Made by a program: the position numbers and the translations under genes. This document shows, in pieces, positions 18,718 to 28,463 of a stretch of 64,000 bases of DNA. Under the pieces are notes generated by a model, which was not told the DNA's origin, ran no database searches, and saw only the letters and a program-made list of their open reading frames with translations. The stretch spans positions 124,001 to 188,000 of the forward strand of contig NZ_BAKK01000003.1 of the NCBI RefSeq assembly GCF_000614145.1, in the 5' to 3' direction. The DNA comes from Bacteroides faecichinchillae JCM 17102 (lineage in GTDB: Bacteria > Bacteroidota > Bacteroidia > Bacteroidales > Bacteroidaceae). How positions within the stretch are numbered: the first letter of the stretch is position 1; each line of letters starts with the position of its first letter.

Positions 18718-19911
18718 TTATAGTTCCAGATCTTTGTCGAACACCTCATGCCATGGCAGTCCCTGTTTATTAAGCTGCTCCATGAAAGGATCCGGATTGA
18801 ATTCTTCTACATTGTTTACTCCAGGGCGTTTCCATTCTCCTTTTAAGAACATCATTGCTCCGATCATTGCCGGAACACCTGTGGTATAACTTACTCCCTG
18901 CATACCTGTTTCTTTGTATGCTTCTTGGTGGCTACAATTGTTATAAACATAGTAAGTGTGTTCTTTTCCATTTTTAATACCGCGGATACGACAACCAATG
19001 GAAGTTTCACCTTCGTAATTCTCTCCTAAATCTTGTGGATTTGGCAATACAGCTTTTAAGAATTGAAGAGGCACAATTTTAGTACCATTATATTCTACTT
19101 CGTCGATACGCGCCATACCAATATTTTGGATAACACGTAAGTGGGTCAGGTATTCCTGTCCAAAAGTCATCCAGAAACGGGCACGCTTAATAGTCGGGAA
19201 ATTCTTAACCAGTGATTCTAATTCTTCGTGGTAAAGAAGATAAGAGTCACGTGGGCCGATGTTAGGATATGTCAAGTCTTTATGAATTTCCAACGGACCG
19301 GTCGTTACCCATTTTCCATTTTCATAATAACGTCCGTTCTGAGTAATTTCGCGGATGTTAATTTCCGGGTTGAAATTAGTAGCAAAAGCTTTATGATGAT
19401 TTCCTGCATTGCAATCCACAATATCCAGATATTGAATTTCATCAAAATAATGTTTGGCAGCATAGGCAGTATAAATACCACTTACTCCCGGATCAAATCC
19501 GCAACCGAGGATAGCAGTCAGTCCGGCTTCTTTGAAACGGTCATGGTAAGCCCATTGCCAACTATATTCAAAATGAGCTTCATCTTTTGGCTCATAATTA
19601 GCTGTATCGAGATAGTTAACTCTTGTCTTCAAACAAGCTTCCATGATAGTCAGATCTTGATAAGGAAGAGCAACATTGATAACTATTTCCGGTTTGAAAT
19701 CGTTGAAAAGAGCGACTAGTTCGTCTACATTATCTGCATCGACTTTCGCTGTTTTTATATTGGGATTGCCTATTGCTTTGACGATTTTTTCACATTTTTC
19801 CTTTGTGCGACTGGCAATCATGATGTCTGTAAATACATCGGCATTTTGTGCCACTTTGTGTGCTACGACAGTGCCAACACCACCTGCACCAATAATAAGA
19901 ACTCTACCCAT
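18718..19911 (-). CDS. Saccharopine dehydrogenase family protein, probable carboxynorspermidine dehydrogenase
   Basis: 397 residues. The N-terminal Rossmann motif MGRVLIIGAGGVGTVVAHKVA binds NADPH, and substrate-domain motifs include LGCGFDPGVSGIYTAYA and CNAGNH. The size and motifs match carboxynorspermidine dehydrogenases, which condense a diamine with aspartate semialdehyde in the alternative spermidine pathway used by Bacteroides. Saccharopine dehydrogenase proper is less likely in this group. It is the first gene of the operon with bcp and recA, with a TATATTTG box 49 bp upstream. Confidence 0.85.
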   Translation of the reverse strand: MGRVLIIGAGGVGTVVAHKVAQNADVFTDIMIASRTKEKCEKIVKAIGNPNIKTAKVDADNVDELVALFNDFKPEIVINVALPYQDLTIMEACLKTRVNYLDTANYEPKDEAHFEYSWQWAYHDRFKEAGLTAILGCGFDPGVSGIYTAYAAKHYFDEIQYLDIVDCNAGNHHKAFATNFNPEINIREITQNGRYYENGKWVTTGPLEIHKDLTYPNIGPRDSYLLYHEELESLVKNFPTIKRARFWMTFGQEYLTHLRVIQNIGMARIDEVEYNGTKIVPLQFLKAVLPNPQDLGENYEGETSIGCRIRGIKNGKEHTYYVYNNCSHQEAYKETGMQGVSYTTGVPAMIGAMMFLKGEWKRPGVNNVEEFNPDPFMEQLNKQGLPWHEVFDKDLEL

Positions 19912-19959
19912 TTCTTTAATTAAGAATTAAAATTTAAGAATTAAGATTTGTTGATGGAG

Positions 19960-19967
19960 CAAATATA
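19960..19967 (-). promoter_or_regulatory. Bacteroides -7 box (TATATTTG) of the recA operon
   Basis: On the minus strand TATATTTG matches TAnnTTTG, 49 bp before the ATG at 19911. Confidence 0.6.
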
Positions 19968-20009
19968 CGGGATTATTTTCAGATAATCATTCGTAGGCAC
20001 TCCTTTTTA

Positions 20010-21296
20010 TTAGAAACGTTGTAAGGTGCCGTTTTCAAACTTCAAGGTCCTATCATTATAAAACCAGGTCTCGAAACGAGTATCTTTTTTCAATCGTATT
20101 TCTATTGGATTGCCTATGGATAAACGACATTCTTCTGCACTCATTCCATCTTTTAGTTCTCTTTTTGAGATGGTTTCCCAGTGTTCTTCGGTTATATCCG
20201 GATATTTTTGATGGATATTTCCAAATCCGAAGAGGTCTTCAATATAATTATTGTTTTTAATGATTATGTCATATTTGAGATCTACTTCTACTTCATATAC
20301 TGCTTCATTTTCATCAGTCACAGATAAGACAGCTTGTGTATTTGGAACAGAAGAGATAATAATATCTTTTATATTCAAAATTGTGTATCGGGGTAGATGT
20401 ATTCGGGACTTTGTAGGACTGTCTTCATGAAAGGTGATTCGCTGGGCTTCCAACATCTTTTTAGGATAAATGGTTAATCCTATATATTTATTTATTTTTC
20501 AATGCTTCAATATTGTCTAATCTTTTATTAGTAAAACTGATAGCATTAGAAAAGTATTTCATTTTCTTTTCGGCTTGGAAGTTGTTTTAATCCATGCCAG
20601 AGTTTGTACGTGAGAAAGCTAGTTCCAGATAGAAAGAATGATCCTGATTATCTTTAAAAATAATTTTGACAGGACATATTTGGTTGCCGATTCCAATAGC
20701 AGTAATTCTTACTTCCAGATTGGTGGGAATAGCGACATCTTGATAACCTGAGTAATTGTTTGTATCATCTATACGAGTACTCTCAGGCTGTATGTATACT
20801 TTTCTTCCTATCAGCAAATCTTTTGCCGTATCCACATCTTGTAAAAATACCAATCCATTGATACAAGCACGTGGATTTTTCTCGCAAGTTTCATCTAATC
20901 TTATATTCTTAAATTCGTAATAATACTTTTTTCCTTCACATTCAAAAAGAAAACGAGTAGAATAGTTTGTTCCGATTGATAATTCTTTAGATCTTTCTTC
21001 AGTACCTACAAATGTGAGTATTTTATGCTTAAGCGTTTTATTTTCTATTTCTTTTTCACTTTCGCAAAAAGAAAGGATAGGGAGAAATTGATCACGTCTG
21101 GAAGGATTGAACATGAATTTTATTCCAAGCGTCCATTACATAGGAGTTGCAAGGAAAAATTTTGTTTTATGAATTGTTCTTCCTCACAGACTGGAATCTC
21201 TAGGTTGTCAGAAGTGGAGACGAGGTAACCATTTTGAGCTGTAATATTCAATATGCAACAAAAAAATATAAGCAGAGTCAGAATGATTATTCTCAT
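20010..21296 (-). pseudogene. Secreted Bacteroides protein gene with three inactivating lesions
   Basis: Reading leftward from ATG 21296, the first frame gives a signal peptide (MRIIILTLLIFFCCILNITAQ) and about 37 more residues, then hits TAA near 21121. The frame that continues (GIKFMFNPSRRDQF) runs to a TAA at 20587-20589 and stays readable beyond it (NNFQAEKKMKYFSNAISF) to about 20510. There a 4-bp tandem duplication (TAAA) shifts to the last frame (YIGLTIYPKKMLEAQR) ending at 20010. The repaired product would be about 428 residues, secreted, with no recognised domain. The C-terminal part (MSAEECRLSIGNP, ETWFYNDRTLKFENG) resembles a lipoprotein-SmpA-like small domain seen in other Bacteroides proteins. 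Clearly decayed. Confidence 0.8.
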
Positions 21297-21402
21297 AGTA
21301 ATATATTCAAAATGAACTATGTAAAATCCCCGTTTGTTTTATACCTGAAGGCAAATGTATACATTTTATATTATATTGGATTAAATTTCCCAATCTTTTT
21401 GA

Positions 21403-21410
21403 TATCTTTG
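21403..21410 (+). promoter_or_regulatory. Bacteroides -7 box (TATCTTTG) for META protein
   Basis: TATCTTTG fits TAnnTTTG, 32 bp before the ATG at 21443. Confidence 0.6.
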
Positions 21411-21442
21411 CCTCCGATTTTAACTTAAACGTTATAACAAAA

Positions 21443-22231
21443 ATGAAGAAAGTATTTGTTTCGATTTGCGTTGTAGGTGCAGCACTTGCAATGTTTTCAT
21501 GCCGTTCTGTAGAAAAGGCACTTCCTTTATCATCTATCAATGGTGAATGGAATATTATAGAGGTTAACGGTTCAAAAGTTGCTCCGGATGAAAGTAAAAA
21601 TCTTCCGTTTATAGTGTTTGATACTGCTACAGGACGATTATCTGGTAATAGTGGTTGTAACCGTATGATGGGTAGTTTTGATGTAAATGCTAAACCTGGT
21701 AGTATTGACCTTAAAGGAATGGCGAGTACTCGAATGATGTGTCCGGATATGACAACTGAAAATAATGTATTGAACGCTTTGAGGCAAGTGACAGCATATA
21801 AAAAAGCTGGTAAAAACAAAATGTATTTGTGTAATGCATCCAATCGTCCAGTAGTGATACTTGAGAAAAAAGTGTCGGATGTGAAACTTTCTGTCTTAAG
21901 TGGAGAATGGAAAATTAAAGAAGTTAACGGAGAAGCTCTTCCTTCAGGCATGGAAAAACAACCTTCTTTAGCTTTTGATGTGAAGAAAAAAACAATCCAT
22001 GGAAACGCCGGATGTAACTTGATAAATGGCGGCTATGAGACAAATGCTGATAATGCTAAATCTATTTCTTTTCCAGGAGTAGCTACTACAATGATGGCAT
22101 GCCCTGATATGGAACTAGAAGGTAAAATTCTGAAAGCACTGAATGAAGTGAAATCCTTTGATGTATTATCTGGAGGCGGAATTGGACTATATGATGCTAA
22201 TGGTGCATTGGTTCTCGTTTTAGAAAAGTAA
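21443..22231 (+). CDS. Lipoprotein with two META (HslJ-like) domains
   Basis: 262 residues. A lipoprotein signal ends at AMFSC (Cys about residue 20). Two META domains follow (about 30-140 and 150-260), each with the pattern GEWxIxEVNG...SGNSGCNRMMGSF or HGNAGCNLINGGY and a later M..CPDM motif. META/HslJ proteins are envelope proteins linked to heat shock or antibiotic tolerance in enterobacteria. The role in Bacteroides is unknown. Probably periplasm-facing outer-membrane lipoprotein. It has its own promoter and a terminator. Confidence 0.9.
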   Translation: MKKVFVSICVVGAALAMFSCRSVEKALPLSSINGEWNIIEVNGSKVAPDESKNLPFIVFDTATGRLSGNSGCNRMMGSFDVNAKPGSIDLKGMASTRMMCPDMTTENNVLNALRQVTAYKKAGKNKMYLCNASNRPVVILEKKVSDVKLSVLSGEWKIKEVNGEALPSGMEKQPSLAFDVKKKTIHGNAGCNLINGGYETNADNAKSISFPGVATTMMACPDMELEGKILKALNEVKSFDVLSGGGIGLYDANGALVLVLEK

Positions 22232-22249
22232 GCCTTATATATAGAAATA

Positions 22250-22289
22250 AAAATAGGCTCATGCTACTATAAGTAGTATGAGCCTATTT
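22250..22289. terminator. Bidirectional terminator
   Basis: AAATAGGCTCATGCTACT pairs with AGTAGTATGAGCCTATTT around ATA(A) between two convergent genes. Confidence 0.85.
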
Positions 22290-22326
22290 ACATTCCCTTA
22301 TTATATTAGGTATTAATCTGGAAGCA

Positions 22327-23583
22327 TTATAACTTATCTAATGATTCCCAATCTATTTCAGGTGCTTTTCCGGTTGGTTTACAGTAGAATTTTGTTCCCA
22401 TTGGAACAGATTCATTGAAGAAACCTCCCATCTTTAGATAAAATCGATTATCTTTTGTATTACCTCCCTGATAGTCTAATCTGACTTTGGCACTAGCTGT
22501 TGCATCATGAGTGAAGGTAGCTTCGGTCAATTGGGTCCATTTTCCTTCTTTACTTCGTGCCCACTGATTGCCAAAAAATACTTCACGTGATAAATATCCT
22601 TGTTCTGGACTGAAATTTTCCAGAAAACTATGGGGATATTTGTACCACGTGTCAGTCATTGGGCGTTGGAAACTGGCTATTAGTCTCCAGCATTTTTCTT
22701 CTGCACCATAAAAATAGGCAGTATAGATTGTGTTACCATTCCCATCCGGTTTTACATGCATTAAGAATTTATAGGTATTACCGGCTTTCCATGGATAATT
22801 TAGGTAACTTTGTCCTCCAGACCCTTCATTGCCAAATTCTCCAATATGCACATCTTTACCTCGCCGTAACATTTTAATTCTTTGGTTTTCTGGAATTTTT
22901 TTAGGATCTTGTGTATCAAAAGGACTCCATACAGAAAAAAGAATCCGGCGTTCAGTTGGAGAGTTATATTGCATACCGAAATATCCTTCGCTAAATCCGG
23001 TTGCCATATAATAGCTGTACATAATTTCACCTTTTTTCGGGACAGTAACTTCGTTGTAAAACCATTCTGTATCTCCTTCTGGTAATGTATATCCCAAATG
23101 TACTGAAGGCCCACGACGTCCCCAATACTCAGAGAAGTCTTTTACATAGTTGCTTTTACCCGAGACATTGTCTACTATCAATTGTTGTATTTCGCCAAAA
23201 TCTTCTCCTTCTTTTGATATACCTTGTAGATTGATTTGTACATAACCAGAGTGGGGGATGTTAATGCTTCCTACAGGAATTTTTGTATATTCATTTGATT
23301 GGAGGTTTATTTTGAAAGTTCTTTTTCCATAACTGACTTTAATTACTGAGTGTCCTTTTGCATAAAGTGACAAATCGGCTGTTGTTGGTTGTTGCAGATA
23401 AAAGTATATGCTCACAATACTTGCAGGATTTGTCCAATTCGAGAGTCCGGATTGTGTGATTTCGGCACCATCTGTTTGAGTGGTAACATAACCATTACCG
23501 GCAACACCGATTTTTAGTTGTTGAGACTGGGCGGATAATGTAATACATACAAATGTGGCAAATAGGCATAGTAGTGTTTTCAT
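22327..23583 (-). CDS. Secreted DUF3472 domain protein (with N-terminal DUF5077-like domain)
   Basis: 418 residues. The signal peptide is MKTLLCLFATFVCITLSAQS. An N-terminal beta-sandwich of the DUF5077 type (about 25-135) precedes the DUF3472 domain (about 150-400), with SYYMATGFSEGYFGMQYNS, RILFSVWSPF and the conserved GNEGSGGQSY stretch. The fold suggests a carbohydrate-binding or lectin-like exported protein. No catalytic residues are recognised. It stands alone. Confidence 0.85.
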   Translation of the reverse strand: MKTLLCLFATFVCITLSAQSQQLKIGVAGNGYVTTQTDGAEITQSGLSNWTNPASIVSIYFYLQQPTTADLSLYAKGHSVIKVSYGKRTFKINLQSNEYTKIPVGSINIPHSGYVQINLQGISKEGEDFGEIQQLIVDNVSGKSNYVKDFSEYWGRRGPSVHLGYTLPEGDTEWFYNEVTVPKKGEIMYSYYMATGFSEGYFGMQYNSPTERRILFSVWSPFDTQDPKKIPENQRIKMLRRGKDVHIGEFGNEGSGGQSYLNYPWKAGNTYKFLMHVKPDGNGNTIYTAYFYGAEEKCWRLIASFQRPMTDTWYKYPHSFLENFSPEQGYLSREVFFGNQWARSKEGKWTQLTEATFTHDATASAKVRLDYQGGNTKDNRFYLKMGGFFNESVPMGTKFYCKPTGKAPEIDWESLDKL

Positions 23584-23880
23584 TTTATTTCATTTTTAAA
23601 ATATGATGCAGCAAAAATAAGAATTTTTTTTCTTCATTGAACCAGAGACGCTTACATTTGTTTAAAGAATCAGTTGCCTGCATGCTTATTTATGCAGGAG
23701 GTAATGGTAGAGTATTGCGTAACTGTCTTTTTGGCAGATATTATGTCATGTATTCGTCTAATTCCTTTTTGGCATAAGGTTTGTCTTTTCATCAATGTCC
23801 GTTTGAGACGTGGCTTTTGATGAAAGGAAGAAACCAACCGGACAAAAAGAAATTGAATAATAATAAATAAAATAATAATC

Positions 23881-25791
23881 ATGGGAAAAATTATTGGTAT
23901 TGATTTAGGAACTACAAACTCTTGTGTTGCCGTATTTGAAGGTAACGAACCTGTAGTAATTGCGAACAGTGAAGGTAAACGTACTACTCCTTCTATAGTT
24001 GCTTTCATAGATGGGGGTGAACGTAAAGTTGGTGACCCTGCTAAACGTCAGGCTATTACTAATCCGCAACGTACAGTTTCCTCTATCAAACGTTTCATGG
24101 GTGAAAATTGGGATCAGGTACAGAAAGAAGTTTCACGTGTTCCTTATAAAGTAGTAAAAGGTGAGAATAATACTCCACGAGTTGATATTGACGGACGCTT
24201 GTATACTCCGCAAGAAATTTCTGCAATGATTCTTCAGAAAATGAAGAAAACAGCTGAAGATTATTTGGGACAGGAGGTAACAGAAGCTGTCATTACCGTT
24301 CCTGCATATTTCTCTGATTCTCAACGTCAGGCTACTAAAGAAGCTGGACAAATTGCAGGTCTTGAAGTAAAACGTATTGTAAACGAGCCGACTGCTGCAG
24401 CTCTGGCTTACGGTTTAGATAAGGCTCATAAAGATATGAAGATTGCCGTATTCGACTTAGGTGGTGGTACATTCGATATTTCTATCCTTGAATTCGGTGG
24501 TGGTGTGTTTGAAGTTCTTTCTACTAACGGTGATACTCACTTGGGAGGCGATGACTTCGATCAGGTAATTATCAATTGGTTGGTACAGGAATTCAAGAAC
24601 GATGAAGGTGCTGATTTGACTCAGGACCCAATGGCGTTACAACGTTTGAAAGAGGCTGCCGAAAAAGCTAAGATTGAACTTTCTTCTTCAACAAGTACCG
24701 AAATTAATTTGCCGTATATCATGCCAGTAAATGGTGTGCCTAAACACTTGGTTAAGACTTTGACTCGTGCAAAATTCGAATCATTGGCTCACGATTTGAT
24801 TCAGGCTTGTTTGGAACCATGTAAAAAGGCTATGAGCGATGCAGGTTTGAGTAATTCTGATATTGATGAAGTAATCCTTGTGGGTGGTTCTTCACGTATT
24901 CCAGCTGTTCAAAAGTTGGTACAAGATCTCTTCGGTAAAGTTCCTTCTAAAGGGGTGAATCCTGATGAAGTAGTAGCTGTAGGTGCTGCAGTACAAGGTG
25001 CAGTATTGACAGATGAAATAAAAGGTGTTGTATTGTTGGATGTTACTCCGTTGTCTATGGGTATCGAAACAATGGGGGGAGTAATGACTAAATTGATCGA
25101 AGCTAATACAACTATTCCTTGCAAGAAGAGTGAAACGTTCTCAACTGCTGCTGACAACCAGACAGAAGTTACTATTCATGTATTGCAGGGTGAACGTCCG
25201 ATGGCTGCACAGAATAAATCAATTGGTCAATTTAACTTGACAGGTATTGCTCCGGCTCGTCGTGGTGTTCCTCAGATCGAGGTTACTTTCGATATTGATG
25301 CTAACGGTATCTTAAAAGTTTCTGCTAAGGATAAAGCAACTGGTAAGGAACAGGCTATCCGTATCGAAGCTTCTAGCGGTTTGAGTAAAGATGAAATTGA
25401 AAAGATGAAAGCTGAAGCTGCTGCTAATGCGGAAGCAGATAAGAAAGAACGTGAAAAGATTGATAAGTTGAATCAGGCTGATAGTCTTATCTTCTCTACT
25501 GAAAATCAGTTGAAAGATTTGGGGGATAAATTGCCAGCTGATAAAAAAGCTCCGATTGAAGCGGCTTTGCAGAAACTGAAAGATGCTCATAAATCTCAGG
25601 ATTTAGCTGCTATTGATTCTGCTATGTCTGAAATCAATACAGCGTTCCAAGCAGCAAGTGCTGAAATGTATGCACAGCAAGGTGGTGCTCAAGGAGCACA
25701 AGCTGATCCTAATGCTGGTGCAGGTGCTGGACAGCAGGATAATAAACATGGTGATAATGTCCAAGATGCTGACTTCGAGGAAGTCAAATGA
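23881..25791 (+). CDS. dnaK: Chaperone protein DnaK (Hsp70)
   Basis: 636 residues. The nucleotide-binding domain has [11 protein letters not shown] (about 4-14), [13 protein letters not shown] and [10 protein letters not shown] (about 196-205), then VGGSSRIP. The substrate-binding domain starts near 385 with [13 protein letters not shown]. The helical lid and Gly/Ala/Gln-rich tail end in ADFEEVK. It works with GrpE and DnaJ, and with ClpB for disaggregation. The 297-bp upstream gap has two TTTTTGGCA copies 37 bp apart and an imperfect -7 box (TAAGGTTTG near 23778). Confidence 0.99.
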   Translation: MGKIIGIDLGTTNSCVAVFEGNEPVVIANSEGKRTTPSIVAFIDGGERKVGDPAKRQAITNPQRTVSSIKRFMGENWDQVQKEVSRVPYKVVKGENNTPRVDIDGRLYTPQEISAMILQKMKKTAEDYLGQEVTEAVITVPAYFSDSQRQATKEAGQIAGLEVKRIVNEPTAAALAYGLDKAHKDMKIAVFDLGGGTFDISILEFGGGVFEVLSTNGDTHLGGDDFDQVIINWLVQEFKNDEGADLTQDPMALQRLKEAAEKAKIELSSSTSTEINLPYIMPVNGVPKHLVKTLTRAKFESLAHDLIQACLEPCKKAMSDAGLSNSDIDEVILVGGSSRIPAVQKLVQDLFGKVPSKGVNPDEVVAVGAAVQGAVLTDEIKGVVLLDVTPLSMGIETMGGVMTKLIEANTTIPCKKSETFSTAADNQTEVTIHVLQGERPMAAQNKSIGQFNLTGIAPARRGVPQIEVTFDIDANGILKVSAKDKATGKEQAIRIEASSGLSKDEIEKMKAEAAANAEADKKEREKIDKLNQADSLIFSTENQLKDLGDKLPADKKAPIEAALQKLKDAHKSQDLAAIDSAMSEINTAFQAASAEMYAQQGGAQGAQADPNAGAGAGQQDNKHGDNVQDADFEEVK

Positions 25792-25824
25792 TTCCGATAA
25801 GGATACAGATAATAAACAATAAGC

Positions 25825-25857
25825 AAAAGCGTGCAGCTCAATGAGTTGCACGCTTTT
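25825..25857 (+). terminator. dnaK intrinsic terminator
   Basis: AAAAGCGTGCA and TGCACGCTTTT arms enclose a short loop, directly after dnaK. The island described below begins just downstream. Confidence 0.9.
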
Positions 25858-25913
25858 TGCGTTTATGGGGTTCATGGTTACTATGTGTTTTCTATGGGCT
25901 TTTTTATCTCTTA

Positions 25914-25937
25914 TTTGCGACATGTTTGCGACACGTC
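25914..25937 (+). other. Candidate left attachment/Int-binding site of the island
   Basis: Two TTTGCGACA units in tandem 58 bp before the first island gene. A 24-bp segment matches 59139-59162 at 19 of 24 positions. The location between the dnaK terminator and the integrase operon is where an attL would be expected. The core crossover sequence cannot be fixed from one sequence. Confidence 0.3.
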
Positions 25938-25994
25938 TTATTTGGCGATAAGGTACAACTTAAATTGATATAAACCATTTAAAACGAGAAGAAT

Positions 25995-26540
25995 ATGCCA
26001 AGAGGAAATTACACCATTCAAAGAAGTTGCGAGGAGTGTGGTAAAATCTTTACTCCTCCCACATTAGTGTCGAAGTATTGTTGCACTGCTTGTTCCAAGA
26101 GAGCGTATAAGAAAAGACAAGTCGCAAAAGAGAAAGAAGCGATACGCCAAGCACTGATTAGACGAATACCATCCTGCAAGGGGTATCTAACCGTAAAAGA
26201 GGCTATGTTGATTTACGGCATTAATAAAGACGTTCTTTATCGTATGATACGGCAAGGCTCGATACCGTCATATAATTTTGGTCAGCGTCAGATACGCCTT
26301 AGTCGGCAATATATGGATGAACACTTCAAAACAAAGGCAGGGAGTAGAAAGAGAAAAAAGGCAGCATTGTCCTTTGAACCCAAAGATTGTTACACCATCG
26401 GAGAGATCGCAAAGAAGTTCCATATCAATGACAGCAGTGTATTTAAGCACATACGCCGTCATTCTATTCCTACACGCCAAATCGGTAACTATGTTTATGT
26501 TCCCAAATCTGAAATTGATAAATTATATAAGTCGTTATGA
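25995..26540 (+). CDS. Helix-turn-helix DNA-binding protein upstream of integrase
   Basis: 181 residues. An N-terminal treble-clef-like zinc segment (CEECGKIF...CCTACSKRA, about 13-37) is followed by two excisionase-type winged HTH units: YLTVKEAMLIYGINKDVLYRMIRQGSIPSY (about 64-93) and YTIGEIAKKFHINDSSVFKHIRRHSIPTRQIGNYVYVPKSEIDKL (about 132-177). Its stop overlaps the integrase start (ATGA), so the two are translationally coupled. It probably regulates or directs recombination of the element (a recombination directionality factor is an inference). Confidence 0.8.
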   Translation: MPRGNYTIQRSCEECGKIFTPPTLVSKYCCTACSKRAYKKRQVAKEKEAIRQALIRRIPSCKGYLTVKEAMLIYGINKDVLYRMIRQGSIPSYNFGQRQIRLSRQYMDEHFKTKAGSRKRKKAALSFEPKDCYTIGEIAKKFHINDSSVFKHIRRHSIPTRQIGNYVYVPKSEIDKLYKSL

Positions 26541-27798
26541 AGAAAGCATTACCTAATACCAAAGTGACCGTCAAGCTCAGAAGGTCGAACTACAAAGAAG
26601 AGTGGTATCTGATTATAGAGTCGTACCCAGTGCACAAACGAGGTTCAATCCGTGCAAGCCGTGTGTAGAATCCATTAACCGGACTATATCTACACCCATT
26701 TGGGACAAATCGTCCATTGCACGCATCTTGCCGGATGGGACATTCAACTATAAGCCTAAGCGCGATTTGAATGGAATTATCCAATGCCGTTCAACGATAG
26801 ACCAAGAGGCTTGTATCTATGCCGATAATGTGCGTAAGTTGCGGCAACATGAATATGATAGTGCCATCCTATACACTGATAAGGAAAACGAAATCGCTGC
26901 ACAGAATGAGCGGAGCGAACAGGATTTTATCAAGTATTTCAATAGTATTATAAGCACACGTCATCCCAACAGCTCTGATTCAATAATAGTCAATTGGAGG
27001 CGTGTAGGCGAATTATTGAAAATGTATTCGCAAGGGCAGCCAATTCCATTCAAGACGATTTCAGTTAAACTGCTTGAAGATATAAAGATGTTCCTTCTCC
27101 GTGCCCCAATGGGAGGGAATAAGAAAGGTACCATCTCACAAAACACGGCATCGACTTATTTCTCTATACTCAAAGCCGGATTAAAACAGGCATTCATTGA
27201 TGAATATCTGACCGTTGATATAAGCGCGAAAGTAAAGGGAATAACAAATATAGAGAAACCTCGTGTTGCGCTTACCATGAATGAAGTGCAAATGTTGGTT
27301 GATACTCCTTGCAAGGATGATGTTTTGAAACGTGCGTTCTTGTTCTCTATTCTCACTGGATTGCGGCATAGTGATATTCAAACTTTGAAATGGAAACAAA
27401 TTCAGCAAACAAGTAAGGGCACATGGCAAGCAGTCGTAGTTCAGCAAAAGACAAAAAGGCCCGATTATAAGCCAGTCATCCAACAAGCACTTCAACTATG
27501 TGGTGAACGTTCAAGTGATGATGAAGCACTTGTCTTCGAAGGATTGACCGATGCCTCTTGGATTTCCCGCCCCCTGAAAGTTTGGATAGAAGCATCTGGC
27601 ATCAAGAAACATATTACCTTCCATTGTGGTCGCCATAGCTACGCTTCGCTATTGTTGGAAAATGGTGTTGACATATACACCATCAAGTCTTTGATGGGAC
27701 ATACAAACGTCAAAACTACGCAGATTTATACGCATATCGTAAATGAACAAAAAGAGAAAGCTGCTAATACGCTGCATATAGAAAATTTGGCTTTATAG
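26537..27798 (+). pseudogene. Tyrosine recombinase (integrase), 5' frameshift
   Basis: The natural start is ATG 26537 overlapping the HTH gene: MKKALPNTKVTVKLRRSN. After 43 codons this frame ends at TAG 26666 within GTGTGTAG, while the rest of the protein (VESINRTISTPIWDKSS onward) is in another frame to 27798. Losing one GT would restore a protein of about 420 residues. The body has an SAM-like core-binding domain (about 120-215) and the catalytic domain with LRHSDI (Arg), HCGRH (HxxR), GHTNVKTTQIYTHI (His and nucleophile Tyr). Catalytic residues are intact, but the N-terminal arm-binding part is cut off unless translation restarts or the shift is a read error. Confidence 0.85.
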
Positions 27799-28109
27799 GT
27801 TATAGTGGAGACTTCCACCATTGAGCACCAATGACTTATATAACATCAACGACACACTTACCACCGTATCCCCCTCATAAAGCATCGGCTTTTTAAGGGG
27901 GATTTTGTTGTATAGACGTTCTCCGTGAAGAGAGTATTAGTCTAATAGTGGTTTATCCCTATTTTATTTTCTTTTTCAGTAAATCATTGTGTTAATGAAA
28001 ACTAAATCTATCGGTGGTAAATAAGTGGCTAATTGGTGGCTTTCAAGCACCTATTTAGCACTCATAAATATCCCTATACTTTTACGGCATCAACTTTAAT
28101 ACGAAGAAA
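27799..28109 (+). other. 311-bp intergenic region after integrase
   Basis: Contains the integrase terminator and, further right, two close AGTGGCTAATTGGTGGC-like direct repeats (about 28022-28042) that could be binding sites. No gene seen. Confidence 0.5.
27868..27903 (+). terminator. Intrinsic terminator after integrase
   Basis: ATCCCCCT and AGGGGGAT form a perfect stem followed by TTTTGTT. Confidence 0.8.
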
Positions 28110-28463
28110 ATGGCTTATAAAGTAAATTCATTGGAGGAAATGCCGAATGCGTTGTCCTACTTGATTGAGTCCGTAGAAGTACTACAATCCAAAGTAAATG
28201 CCTTGCAACAAAAGCAGGCAAGTAATTCACCCAAGTGGATGGATATAGACGAGCTTTGTGCTTATCTGCCATCACATCCAGCCAAACAGACAGTTTATGG
28301 ATGGGTATCTACCAAACAGATTCCCGTACATAAAATAAATAAGGCTTTGGCTTTCCTGCAATCGGAGATTGACGATTGGTTGAAAAACAAATCGCACAAG
28401 ACCCAAGATGACTTAATGGAAGAAGCCAGACGATTTGTCGAATCTAAAAAGATTATCAGATGA
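28110..28463 (+). CDS. Helix-turn-helix (excisionase-like) DNA-binding protein of mobilizable element
   Basis: 117 residues. A short coiled coil (about 8-40, IESVEVLQSKVNALQQKQ) precedes an excisionase/MerR-type HTH (WMDIDELCAYLPSHPAKQTVYGWVSTKQIPVHKINKALAFLQSEIDDWL). This gene is regularly first in the replication/mobilization block of NBU-like Bacteroides elements. Its end overlaps the next start (ATGATG), suggesting coupling. It is probably a regulator of excision or replication; exact role unknown. Confidence 0.8.
   Translation: MAYKVNSLEEMPNALSYLIESVEVLQSKVNALQQKQASNSPKWMDIDELCAYLPSHPAKQTVYGWVSTKQIPVHKINKALAFLQSEIDDWLKNKSHKTQDDLMEEARRFVESKKIIR

Noticed and set aside
21025..21428. Two small rightward open frames before the META gene
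   Set aside because: They are antisense to the decayed secreted-protein gene or lie in its promoter gap, without family signal.
25795..25860. tRNA gene as integration target
   Set aside because: The hairpin after dnaK is a terminator. No cloverleaf or conserved TTCGA arm is present, and no tRNA or rRNA gene was found anywhere in the window.
26602..26664. Integrase start at an internal ATG giving MVSDYRVVPSAQ
   Set aside because: This stretch is the wrong frame of the real N-terminus (LRRSNYKEEWYLIIES), which begins at 26537 and is coupled to the upstream gene.
28022..28042. CRISPR-like or iteron array after the integrase
   Set aside because: Only two imperfect short repeats; no regular spacers and no cas genes in the window.
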